Assembly: GCA_963971305.1 (NCBI GenBank)
Contig: OZ020307.1
Location: 58,339,702 to 58,403,701 of the forward strand
Direction of reading: 5' to 3'
Length of the DNA: 64,000 bases
From: Arcuatula senhousia
Taxonomy: Eukaryota; Mollusca; Bivalvia; Mytilida; Mytilidae
This document shows positions 54,137 to 64,000 of the stretch, piece after piece. Each line of letters begins with the position of its first letter. The first letter of the stretch is position 1. Made by a program: the position numbers and the translations under genes. A model generated the notes under the pieces. It saw nothing but the letters and a program-made list of their open reading frames with translations, was not told the origin of the DNA and searched no databases.

Positions 54137-54293
54137 AAGAATTAACTGTAATAAATTTTTGGTTTATAGAAGCATAAACTGAATTTTTCATGGTGCACAT
54201 TAAACATAATCCGCTTCGCGGATTATTCAATGTGCACCATGAAAAATTAAGTTTATGGTTCAATAAACCAAAAATTTATTACAGTTAATTCTT
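54137..54293. repeat. 157-bp palindrome (foldback)
   Basis: Near-perfect inverted arms around ccgcttcgcgg at 54211-54221 (catggtgcacatt, aagtttat, aaaaatttattacagttaattctt mirrored). Same architecture as 21711-21873 with unrelated sequence. Confidence 0.85.
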
Positions 54294-54299
54294 AAATAA

Positions 54300-55270
54300 T
54301 GAATAGAAATAAAAAAGATTTTAAATTGATAAAACGGGACCAACTGTCAACTGTTTAGTATTGTCTAACACCTTAAAACCAAAATATTTATTGATTAAAA
54401 TTTCATGGAGAATTATTTATTTAAGGAGGTATTCTTCTGGGGGGTCAAAATTTTCCTTAATCAAGTTTTTTCCCAAACCTACATTTTTGAAATGCTAAGA
54501 CTCTGAGAAAATCAAATTTATTAAGAAAACAATATGTCCGTGTGCATTTAATTTCGCTACAGCCATTTAAAAAGGGTCTATTTTGACAAATTTCCCCAAA
54601 TTTCATCATTTTTGGCCTATATTGAGGTAATTTTCTTTAAAATATCAAGTTTAAATATCAAGTTTTCTCTCAAAGTTTCCATATTGATGGATGCCATGAT
54701 TCTGAACAAATTTAACTTATAAAAAGTATATGTCCGTGATGATATAAGAAAGTTTAGTCCCGAAAATGTGCCATTTTTTGTCATTTTCAAGAATCTAGAT
54801 TTTTCAAATTTTCTATCATTCCAAAACCTCAAAACTCTTCATTTTCATTTAAAATATTTGGACAAATAAATCTTTTTGAATTTAGAAAAGATATTATATG
54901 AATTGCATGCATCATTTGTTGGAAAAATGAATTTTGCTACCCCTATCCTGATATTTACTGAATTCAGATTGGGATCAATGGTCAAATTGGGTCAAAAATT
55001 AAAATGTTGCATATCTCAAAAACTACTTATCGTATCTTCATAATTTTTTTGACATAATTTAGATGGATCATCATTTGATATATATCCACCAAAAGTTTTC
55101 AATTATAAGGCAAATTTAAAAAATATTCACAAACGAGATTTCGACGAGATGAGAAAATAAAACAGTTCAGGCCTGACGAGGAGAGTGAAGACGACGAGGA
55201 TGAAGACTGAAACCTATTACTGTGTTCAAAATAAAGTATCGAAACTTATAGCCAATCAAATGTTCCATTC
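54300..55270. other. Non-coding region with an acidic open stretch
   Basis: No gene supported. 55128-55210 (+) reads TRFRRDEKIKQFRPDEESED then DEDED and stop, which could be the tail of a lost or transposon protein, but nothing upstream continues it. Confidence 0.35.
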
Positions 55271-55772
55271 CCCCAAGCTGAACAGGAGTTCATCAAAGTA
55301 CTTTGGAGTACTGGTGCTTAATCTACCTATAGGATTTTGTCATATTAGAAGTTAATCCTTTTGATCAGTTAAACTCACACATTCATTAAAAATGAAAACT
55401 ACTCATAGGTAGATGATTTTTACCTAAAGGAAAAAAACTCCTATCTCTGAGATAAAATTGCTTATATCTACAATTATTGCAACAAAATAATATTTTTTAT
55501 GAATTTAATGCTTTAACCAACTCTTTGACATTTATCTTTCACATTTTCTTTTATATAAATATCCTTTTTGAGCTATTTTTTCAATGTGAAATTTTCAACA
55601 GGTAAGTCTTTAATACTAGGAAAATTTTTCCTTCATACAACAAGATAATCTCCTCCTTATAGATATGAGTTTAAACTGATCAGAGTGATTAACTTCCATT
55701 GTAACACATTCAATAGGAGGATTAAGTACGGGAACTCCAAAGTACTTTGATGAGTCCCTGTTCAGCTTGGGG
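55271..55772. mobile_element. 502-bp foldback MITE
   Basis: Inverted ends ccccaagctgaacagg.. and ..cctgttcagcttgggg. The inversion continues inward (tcatcaaagtactttggag, gtttaactgatca), so much of the element can fold on itself. Confidence 0.8.
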
Positions 55773-56319
55773 TAATTAATCATTTTATTGGCTATAAAAT
55801 CGATTTGTTATCCCTAACGCCCTATAAAAAAGATCAAACCAGTACTACCCCACAAAGCCCGGCAAATTCCTTACAAAACGGTATCACGTAAAAGACTTAA
55901 AACACAGTAGAAACCAAGAGTTACTTCCCTTAGATTGACACGAAAGAAAGAATATAAAACTAGACCTCACAAGCTTTACAATGACATATTACACGCTAAG
56001 TATACAACAAGAAGAAAAAGGGATCACCTAATGGTCAAGCCCTGACTGACCACTGACCACTACCGACTCAAACAACTCAAAAATGGCAACTACACCTTGC
56101 TACCTTTCCAACGATATACGACAACCCCACCTTTGATAAGAAATAGTAAATGGTCACCTACTGGTCAAGCCTCTAATGACCACTGAAGACCACAAAGAAA
56201 ATCATCAAAGAGACATTGTCATACTAAAGACAATGCAACAAACCCGAAAGGAATCGGTCAAGGAATAACTTAGTTACAAGCCTTTTACCGTGCGGTGACT
56301 TTGTGGAATTACCTCCCCT

Positions 56320-56375
56320 TAATTACCGGATGTTGCGTCACCGGAACCGGAAGCAAGATGGCCGACCGAAAGAAT
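56320..56375 (+). promoter_or_regulatory. ETS/YY1-type promoter-like cluster
   Basis: Two CCGGAA words followed by GGAAGCAAGATGGCCG (a YY1-like AAGATGGC) ahead of a short frame MADRKNFIYGNPQSDK. This layout is typical of animal housekeeping start sites. It abuts the start of duplication copy B, so it may be the orphaned promoter of a lost gene. Confidence 0.35.
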
Positions 56376-56559
56376 TTCATATATGGTAATCCACAAAGTG
56401 ACAAGTAAGTTCATTCACTTCTTAAAAAAAAGATCGAGACAAAAGAAAAGTAAACGCAGGAGCAAATATCCGGTAGTCGATCATATTAAGTTTACTTTGT
56501 ACCTAATGAGTTTAAGATAAAGAATAAATTTACAATAGACCATGCAAATATTCGACATG

Positions 56560-56900
56560 CGCAACTTTCTTACAGACAACATATATGTTCAGTTTAGTGG
56601 ACGTGTTTTTTCAGTCCCATTTTGAGCAAACAATATAGGGATTCCAATGAGCACTAATTGTGCACCATTTCTTGCTTGCTTATTCTAGGAAGTATGCTTC
56701 ATATTTAGATCTACATCTCGAAATTAACTTTTGAAGACTTGCAACAAAACTCTTTGACAAACGTGATGCCTTCAACTTTCCAATCGTCAACTTTCCCTTC
56801 TTGTGTAGCAACGTTCCGTCCACTCCAGTTTATGGAGTTTTCGTGTCACAGTTGATTGGTTACTCCAGAGCTTACAATCGGTTCACTTATCAGAGCGACA
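56560..56900 (+). pseudogene. Reverse transcriptase relic, copy B
   Basis: Same pieces and the same internal deletion as 48890-49235 (ISTNCAP-like segment then LHLEI.F, FNFPIVNFPFLCSN.P). It differs by point changes and small indels that break the frame. Confidence 0.6.
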
Positions 56901-57196
56901 CAAAATTTGCAGACATATAGTTCTAAGTGATAAACATCCATATATATGAAATAAAAAATGGGTGTTTTCCCGTTCAGGTAAGAAACATCCAGTCAGAATG
57001 ATCGTGATTGGTTTTGTAATGATGTTCCAACCCTATTTGATATCCTACCCAGTTTGGCAGCAAACAACATCGACCGAACAACATCTAAACAAAAAACTAC
57101 TAAAAGAAACTCAACATAATGGTTAAACAGACAGAAAAGATATATTGTGAAGAAACGATGGGTCGATTGGAGCAAGGTGCCCAGAAACAAACTTTA

Positions 57197-57650
57197 CGTC
57201 CCGTTAATTGCCTGTTGTCCTTTTGTCTCAGATACTCTCTTGTTGAATTGAACTTCTATCGATTTGATTTTTACTGTGTGTTAGTTTGTGCTTTGTTATT
57301 GATTATCATTATGGGGAAGGTTGGCGCCAAAAAACTAGTTTAACCCCGCCACATTTTAATGTGCCTGTCCTAAGCCAGGAATCTTTATCACAGCTTATGT
57401 TTGTATTTAGTCGAATTTTTGTTAATTGTTTTTTGTCAAGAAGAGGGTCTTTCAATGCACTTTGGGATTGTGCTTGAATCATATGTATTTTATTTTCAAT
57501 CCAGGGGCCAATTGAAAAACAGCGAGCAGCGACCGCTGGTCACATTGAAGGCTGCTGGCTGTTTTCCATTGTGGATATTTAAAATATACGTTTATAATGT
57601 AGGTTGTGTCGCGTACACTTATTCCACATCTCATTTTCTTTTATTATTCT
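57197..57650 (+). repeat. Dispersed repeat family R1, copy 3, inserted in copy B
   Basis: Core from ctagtttaaccccgccac to gtgtcgcgtacacttattccac. Copy A shows the uninterrupted sequence at about 49537-49552, so the insertion followed the duplication. Confidence 0.75.
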
Positions 57651-58662
57651 TTTTGGTTGAGTAATCTTTAGTTTGTATAAAACTTTTTAGATATTCTAAA
57701 GGAAAAAACAAAAACAACAACAAAAAACAATTGATCTGATAAGATTTTATTTACTTGAGTGTATTTCTAAATATAAACCAGATGAAACGAAGAAAGAAGA
57801 AGATGTTATAAGACAACCATGCAAAGCGATTTAGAGTGATGCTCTTCCTACAAATAAGAACCAATGAGAAAAAACATATAGAAGTGTTATCAACGTCAAA
57901 TTTAAAACTAGGTCAAGTAGTAGTAGTAAACTTGCATGTAAGACCAATGCATTTTATTTTTTACATATTTGTTTATCCTGGATTGGGAAACAAGCGTCAT
58001 GCTTCTATTAATCCCTCTCCAGTTTGCAGTTTGTGAGATATTTAGATGAGCGATGGGGCCTGTAAAAACTAACCCTACCCGTGAATATACCAATACATAG
58101 GTTAAACCTTCTCCCAAACATGAGATAGTTATCGTTTTGTATTTTTGATACTTTAGTTTTAATATTGTGCTCTTAAGTGGTGTTAAGTTTGGCATTACAA
58201 TGTTTAGGAAGAGCGTCTCAGGTGAATGAACAGTTACTTCTGGTATTTCGTGTGCATTTGATCAGTGGTTCCAACAAGCAAGAACTGCCAGAGCATCTAA
58301 GATCCCTTTTATTTTTACTGGAACTTAAATTTTTAGATTTGAATAGCTTCATTTTGAATGTTTTTGTTTTCAAGGTGTCTCTTAGATTTGCCTGAAGTCG
58401 TGTTTTGTTTGAATTTGAGATTTGAATGCCTCATTTGTTTTTCTTTTGCTTCTCTCGGCACAGTGATCGTGTCTTATCGCCATGGACGAAGCTGTGGGTG
58501 AAAATAAGGTTTGACTTAATCCCCCCTTTTTTCACGTGATGTTGCAGCTTGTAGTTAATAAAATCTGTGAAGCTTACGCAGCTGAGCTTACGTGATGAAA
58601 TTTTTGTTTTTGAAAAAGATATAATGGTAACTTGAACAGGTCAAACGAAACAATGACTTATA

Positions 58663-58935
58663 AGGGGGCAACCAAATGATTTTTAGGGGGCTATGGATAT
58701 TTTCTTCGTCCTGTCTGTTTTTTTTGGAGAAAAAAAAACAGGTCTGGATTTTTTGCACATTAGAGCCCGCATTTCTTTAAAGCTACTTTAAAATTTTCAG
58801 CCTAAAATACCATTCTGCCTTTTTTAATACAAAGCACTGTCCTGCCTTTTTATTTTTAGATTTTTGCCATCCTGCCTTTTTATTTCAAATGTCACCATAG
58901 CACCCTCATAAAAATTAAATGGTCGCTCCTTAACT
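58663..58935. mobile_element. 273-bp MITE, AAGG(A/G)GC.ACCA ends
   Basis: Inverted ends aagggggcaaccaaatgattttta and its imperfect inverse. The ends resemble the Harbinger-like MITE at 36856 (GACCATTTGATT). Interior has three copies of a ..ctgcctttttatttt.. word. Confidence 0.65.
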
Positions 58936-59984
58936 ATAAAAAAAAACACTTAACAACTTTTACAATTTTGACCAATTCGTGTTTGCTTTATCCGGGTACA
59001 GCAAATTTCAGTGAAATATTTATTACTTTGTACGATTTTTGAACCGACAAACAAAAATTTATGTCGGGTAGACTGAATTAAAAAAAAATGCAAAAAGGAC
59101 ACCAAATAACTGTAAGATTAATAGAATCAATTTTGAAAACATAAAACACGGGTTTGGCTTGATGTCTTTTAACCAATGTTTCTACATTGACATCACTGTA
59201 AGGATATATTCATTGTACACTGTACGCAACGTTGCTTCAAGCTTTTAAAGAGAAATTGAATTCACACCAAAAAAAACCCCACCTGATTGATTTAATTACG
59301 ACCCATGGTCATCTAAATGAAATATATTGCTCAATAAACCGGATAGGAACAGAGAAAAAGGTTGGGAGCAAAGACCTGGGGGTATTTATTGGTGTACGTG
59401 ACATCCTGGTACACCAAGCTATCGTCTTTTTAATCAGAAAAACTTTTGAGTGGCTATTCTAGACAAATCAGGAAACTTGTAACCTGTGTCCAGTAAGCGT
59501 TGCAGCTTTTTAAAAGGGTCTTCTTATAATTATTTATATATTAAATAGAAAAGAATTTCGAATAAAATTTCTGAAGTGATAATGACAATGTTTACAAAAA
59601 GTTAAACATGCATTTATAAAATAATAATAATTAACGCGTAGTTTTAAGTCCGTCGCAAGTTATACGCAAAAATTATTACAAGCCGATGATGTACGCCGTA
59701 CTGGTTCTAAGAAAAGTAGGGAGAGAGAGCGGTGGAAACTGGAGAGTTTGCTTCAATTAACATAAAACGTTAAAAAAAAATGCAACTCTGACAAATTGTA
59801 CACAATGTCAAACAAAAATGTGAAAAAAATATTTGTTTTATGAAATTAAATTTTACTAGGACTGATTTCAAATATTGTTTGTCAAAAATTTTAACAACTG
59901 CATTTGTAAATTAAGACCTCTATTTCCATTATGATAAATGTCGCACCCGACTTCACTCTCGTTTTGACTTTAGAGAGTAAAGAG

Positions 59985-60265
59985 GTGTATTGGTTAACGC
60001 GTCAGGCTATTAACACCGAGGTCGCGGTTCGATCCTCGGCAGGGGTGAAAATTTCATGAACCGATTTCACGACTCTCTCTTGACGCCATTTGCGAGGATG
60101 GTCTCAAGAACCTTCGGAAGGGACGAAAACAGATTGTTCTGTGTATTGGAGAGCAATACAATGTGCACGTTATAGACCCCTTTGTAGAGTTCGTTAAGAG
60201 TAGGCTCAATGGGGGTCGTCTACAAAGGCCACACTCGCAAACTGCAACCTGAAGAGGGATTTATA
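59985..60265 (+). mobile_element. tRNA-derived SINE, well-preserved copy
   Basis: tRNA-like head with A-box region (ttggttaacgcgtcagg) and B box (ggttcgatcct) spaced as in a tRNA. Tail: tcatgaacc..cacgactctctcttgacgcc...actcgcaaactgcaac. Related to 9100-9460. Confidence 0.8.
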
Positions 60266-60573
60266 GAAGCATTTAGCTTGTTTCCCAATCCACTTATCAA
60301 GAGTTAGACAATAGACAACTATGTCCTGTTAAAGTCAGACGAAGCACAAAATGCGATTATTACAGTCAACAACAAAAAGTTATTCCAACAAAAGTCTGCT
60401 AATACATGTACAATATGTTAAACACGAAGTACTTTTACCACTCATAGATGACATTTCCCAGAGTTCAATCATCTACGTGGGGCAGCACAAAAACACTCAG
60501 GACTGGAAATATTAACACAAGTTGAAGATCTAATCTCATATTTGGATACAGTATCTACCAAAGTTGCTAAATG

Positions 60574-60683
60574 GCATCGGTCGGGCCAATCGGAACACCA
60601 CTCGGCTATTTCCGCCTACGTTGAAAATATTTTTGACCTTAGGCGGAAATGGCCGAGCGGAGTTCCGAGTGCGGTCGGGCATG
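60574..60683. repeat. 110-bp foldback
   Basis: Inverted arms gtcggg.c...cggaac.cc.ctcggc.atttccgcct around a 23-bp loop. Confidence 0.75.
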
Positions 60684-60689
60684 CCTCAT

Positions 60690-62490
60690 TGTCGGAAACC
60701 CTTGGCTGCTTACGTCCTACCACCTCCATGATTCGTAAACTTTGGTTTTAAAATCATTATTCAATTTTCCATTTTTTTAATCAGCAAATCTGGCGGTTTA
60801 GATGATTTATCGCATTTATTATGCAAATTGAATAAGCTATCAAATTTATTATAGCTTGTCACAATCAATGAAAAATGAAACTAACTCTAACGGTTTTTTG
60901 AGTATCTGTATACTTTTCTTTCCAAAAAAAAAGCCAAAGTTTTTAGTGAGGCAACTGCCTCACTTGCCTCAATGGTTGCTACGGCCATCGTGGAGAAACC
61001 TGTCTACGGTAGGCTATTTTGTAATGGCCATTGCAGCTTGCAGTTCAGAATTTTTTTACAAATAAAAACGTACGGACATTTGATTGGATCAGGTCTTTTT
61101 TAGCCTATCCGGGTACAACATACCTCAGTGAAATATTTATTACTTCGTACGATTTTGAACTACAAACAAATCTTATGCCTTTTTTCATTAGTGTTGAAAT
61201 TAATAGGTTAATTGTTAGTTTCAAAATGACAACCATTAGGATAAAGAATTACAATAAACGTAGACTGAAAAGAAAAATAAAGTGGCCTTTTTATTATTAT
61301 GATTATCTCCCGGCTAATATAGACAACGGCTGCCAGCTTGCCAGACCATATATTAAATCGGTGCGTTTTTTTGATGTAGTGGGATAAGGAAGGTGGCGAA
61401 CCAAGCAAACCACTTGCTAACTCGGATATAGACAAATGAAGCATTGAGAACGAATATTATATTGAGAATTATCCTTATTATTGATTAAGGGACAGTGCCT
61501 CTGATTTCAAGTATCCTTTGTTGATGCACATAGCGACAATTGATATAACTGCTGTAAAGTGACAATTACATGCATTTTTGTTACGTGCGTATTGTCTGAT
61601 GAATCGATGGCTTATTAGTATGATAACTGCTGTGCACCGAGAGGTCCACATCATCATTTTATGCGCCGTCAGGGACGGACAGATATGGTTCCGAACCCTT
61701 ACGAGTATAAAGTGGGGGATTGATTTTGCCAACCATGCTATTATCAGTATTGGTTGTGACCAGGGCCTGTAATTTCCTTAAGCAACCCTTTGACATTAAC
61801 TGTGTATCAGGGTTTACTTGTGTATAAAGCTGTTGGGGCTTGTCGCGGTTTAGTCCTTTTTCATAAACTTACTCAAAGGTTCTGAAGTTTCAAATAAAGT
61901 TCTGTAATAGTTTCAGGTTTTAAATATTTTATTCATTGTCCATTGAAATAAATAATGTTATTTGTTATACATTACAAATACCAAAACGCGGGTATAAACG
62001 GTAAATTTGGATATGCTATATATCGATATTTCAAGGAGTAACCTCTCATCATAAACAGGAAAGGAGAAGAGAACAAGGGTTAAATGACCATATGTACAAA
62101 AAGTTTACTAAAACGTACTTGTAAAACAAATATTTGTAATGCGTATACTTTTCAGAATATCTTGATTTTTCTGGAACAAAATGACCGTTAACGAATTTCA
62201 TTGGTGAAACTGATTCAGCGCAAGTTCTGTGCAACTATCAACAGCAAATATACATAATCGTCCCATGCAATAGGGGAATGAGGGGCACAATCGTGAACAC
62301 ATCAGCCATTTCTCCATAGGAGAAAAGGACACAAATTCGCATACACTGTTATAAAAAAAAAATAGTTAGCTGAGAACGAATATTTTATTGTCTTTTTTTT
62401 CATATATGTCAGGAAAAAAGGCAGTGCCTCTGATTTCAAATAGCCTGTATCTATAAAACCAAATAGAGCAGTTCACAAGTTATGTAAATT
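60690..62490. other. Gene-free region
   Basis: AT-rich. Contains a third short relative (61090-61180) of the atccgggtaca..cagtgaaatatttattactt block found in both duplications. No exon supported. Confidence 0.5.
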
Positions 62491-62491
62491 T

Positions 62492-62892
62492 TTAAGGATG
62501 GTCACTCCTGATTTTTTTTATATCAAAGATTTTATGATATGTGGTGGATATGATAGATAATTGTTTACTTAATCAAATAGCAAAAAGAAAATGATAGGTC
62601 TGTGTGCTCGTTTTCGAGACAAATGACGTCAAAAATTTGGCGGGAAATCAGACTCCTCTAGATTTTACCTAACTTTAACATTGTGATGTTTTTTTGCCTT
62701 AAAAACCATGAAGTTGTATCAAGAATTTCAAGAAATTTTATACAGTTGCTTGTTAAGGTCTATATAATAAAAAAAATATCATAAAAAGTAGGGGTCAGTG
62801 TGCAAAAAAAATCATCAATATTTGAAGGCAAAGTCTAGAGGAGTTCCGAAATCAGACTGAAATCCTGAAACATGAACAGTGACCATTCTTAA
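62492..62892. mobile_element. 401-bp MITE, TTAAGGATGGTCACT ends
   Basis: Inverted ends ttaaggatggtcact / agtgaccattcttaa. Further mirrored blocks (cagactcctctaga, tctagaggagttc) inside. Confidence 0.7.
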
Positions 62893-63239
62893 GACTTGTG
62901 TCTCCTTTTTGATCCTGCCAGTTCAGTTATTTTGTTTTTATTTAGTAAAAAAAACCAACACAAGATTGTACTGTGGTTGATATGAAAGTATTGAAAAGAA
63001 TTGTATGGTAGGTAAAGCATCATTTAAAAACTAATAATAAATAGGAATAAAAGATTTGAAATTGTTAAAACGGGATCAACTGTCAAAGTTGTCTAACAGT
63101 TACCTTAAAACAAATATTTATTGATTAACATTTCATGGAGATTTATTTATTTAAGATAAAACGTTCATTTACAAATAGTGTGCACTTCAGGGAGACCGAA
63201 CTAACGACCTAACAAAAACATAGAAAATGGGTCAAAGAC

Positions 63240-64000
63240 AGAAATTGCCGGATTTCATTTAACAAGAAGTAGGTGAGTGACAGACCTGAAATCACATCCC
63301 ACGTTACGGAAGCCCATGTTGATGCTGCATACCAAATATCAAGAGGCTGTGATTAGTAGTTGCTAAGAAAACTGTTACGAAAATTTTCTACTTTTGGACA
63401 TTATTGTCAAAAATTACCTAAGTCGATAAACAGGAAGTAGATGAGGGACAGACCTGAAATCGCATCCCACATTATTGGACCTCACCCTGATACTGTATAC
63501 CAAATATCAAGTGGCTATACTAAATAGTTGCTGAAAAAACTGTTACGAAAATTTTCTACTATTGGACATTATTGTCAAAAATTAACTAAGTCGGTAAACA
63601 GGAAGTAGGTGAGCGACAGACCTGAAATCACATCCCACGTTATGGGACCTCACCCTGATGCTGTATAGCAAATATCAAGAGGCTGTGATGAATAGTTGCT
63701 GAGAAAACTGTAACGAAAATTTTCTACTATTGGACATTATTGTAAAAAATTAACTAAGTCGGTAAACAGGAAGTAGGTGAGCGACAGACATGAAATAGCA
63801 TCCCACATTATGGGACCCCACCATGATGCTGCATACCAAATATCAAGAGGCTGTGATTAGTAGTTGCTAAGAAAACTGTTACGAAAATTTTCTACTTTTG
63901 GACATTAATGTCAAAAATTACCTAAGTCGATAAACAGGAAGTAGATGAGGGACAGACCTGAAATCGCATCCCACATTATTGGACCTCACCCTGATACTGT
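63240..64000 (+). repeat. Satellite array, exact 168-bp period, continues past window end
   Basis: The gaagtag word starts at 63266, 63434, 63602, 63770 and 63938, always 168 bp apart. Each unit carries gacctgaaat..catcccac, caaatatcaagaggctgtgat and gttacgaaaattttctac. Units 1 and 4 and units 2 and 5 are more alike than neighbours. Confidence 0.95.

Larger units (their letters stand above)
56371..59175 (+). repeat. Segmental duplication, copy B
   Basis: Co-linear with 48640-50720. Interrupted by repeat R1 (57197-57650) and by about 650 bp at 58360-59005, which itself contains the element at 58663-58935. Confidence 0.85.

Noticed and set aside
55128..55210. Acidic C-terminal-like peptide (EESEDDEDED)
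   Set aside because: No upstream coding continuation and no recognisable family; could be chance or a transposon remnant.
58440..58515. Short MDEAVGENK frame with good start context after an acceptor-like tract
   Set aside because: Only nine codons before a weak gtttga donor, inside a region inserted in duplication copy B. Not enough to call an exon.
63240..64000. CRISPR-like regular spacing
   Set aside because: Whole 168-bp units repeat, not short repeats with unique spacers; this is a eukaryotic satellite.

Overview
This is AT-rich, repeat-dense, intron-rich animal DNA. It is most probably from a bivalve mollusc (mussel- or oyster-like). That assignment is an inference from the TCF/LEF gene with a C-clamp, the intron-rich pyrophosphatase gene, the abundance of TACATGTA-type words, and the many short foldback and MITE-type elements. 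Nothing bacterial is present: no operons, no dense coding.

Three genes can be supported. (1) 1766-15072 (+): the 3' two thirds of a TCF/LEF Wnt-effector transcription factor. It runs from the proline-rich middle through the HMG box, a C-clamp and a terminal exon; the N-terminal beta-catenin-binding exons lie before the window. The first HMG-box exon is present twice (5935-6106 and 6160-6325), separated by only 53 nt and in a phase that forbids joint inclusion. This is a textbook layout for mutually exclusive splicing, inside a DNA-binding domain. (2) 35853 down to 21445 (-): a complete soluble inorganic pyrophosphatase in 12 coding exons. It has an N-terminal basic extension that looks mitochondrial and an internal ATG that would give a cytosolic-length 288-aa enzyme. 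It is tail to tail with the TCF gene. (3) 43980 down to 41556 (-): a 646-aa protein encoded almost entirely by one exon, with the ATG alone at the end of a small first exon. It has a TATA box and a kappaB-like site just upstream. Its C-terminal half looks like the second half of a beta/alpha barrel, and I compare it tentatively with the MfnB/DUF556 aldolase-like family.

The rest is mobile-element and repeat landscape. The clearest elements have terminal inverted repeats plus target-site duplications: a 2.8-kb element in a TCF intron (8231-11045), hAT-like elements (26734-27732, 36255-36711), Harbinger-like MITEs (2897-3126, 36856-37387), and several palindromic foldbacks. Decayed non-LTR reverse transcriptase lies at about 36.2-38.7 kb and 35.1 kb. 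A decayed copy of a second reverse-transcriptase family (possibly Penelope-like) occurs in both copies of a segmental duplication (48.6-50.7 kb and 56.4-59.2 kb). A tRNA-derived SINE family has two copies. The window ends in a satellite array with an exact 168-bp period and a 3-unit higher-order pattern.

From 44.2 to 64 kb I see no intact gene.
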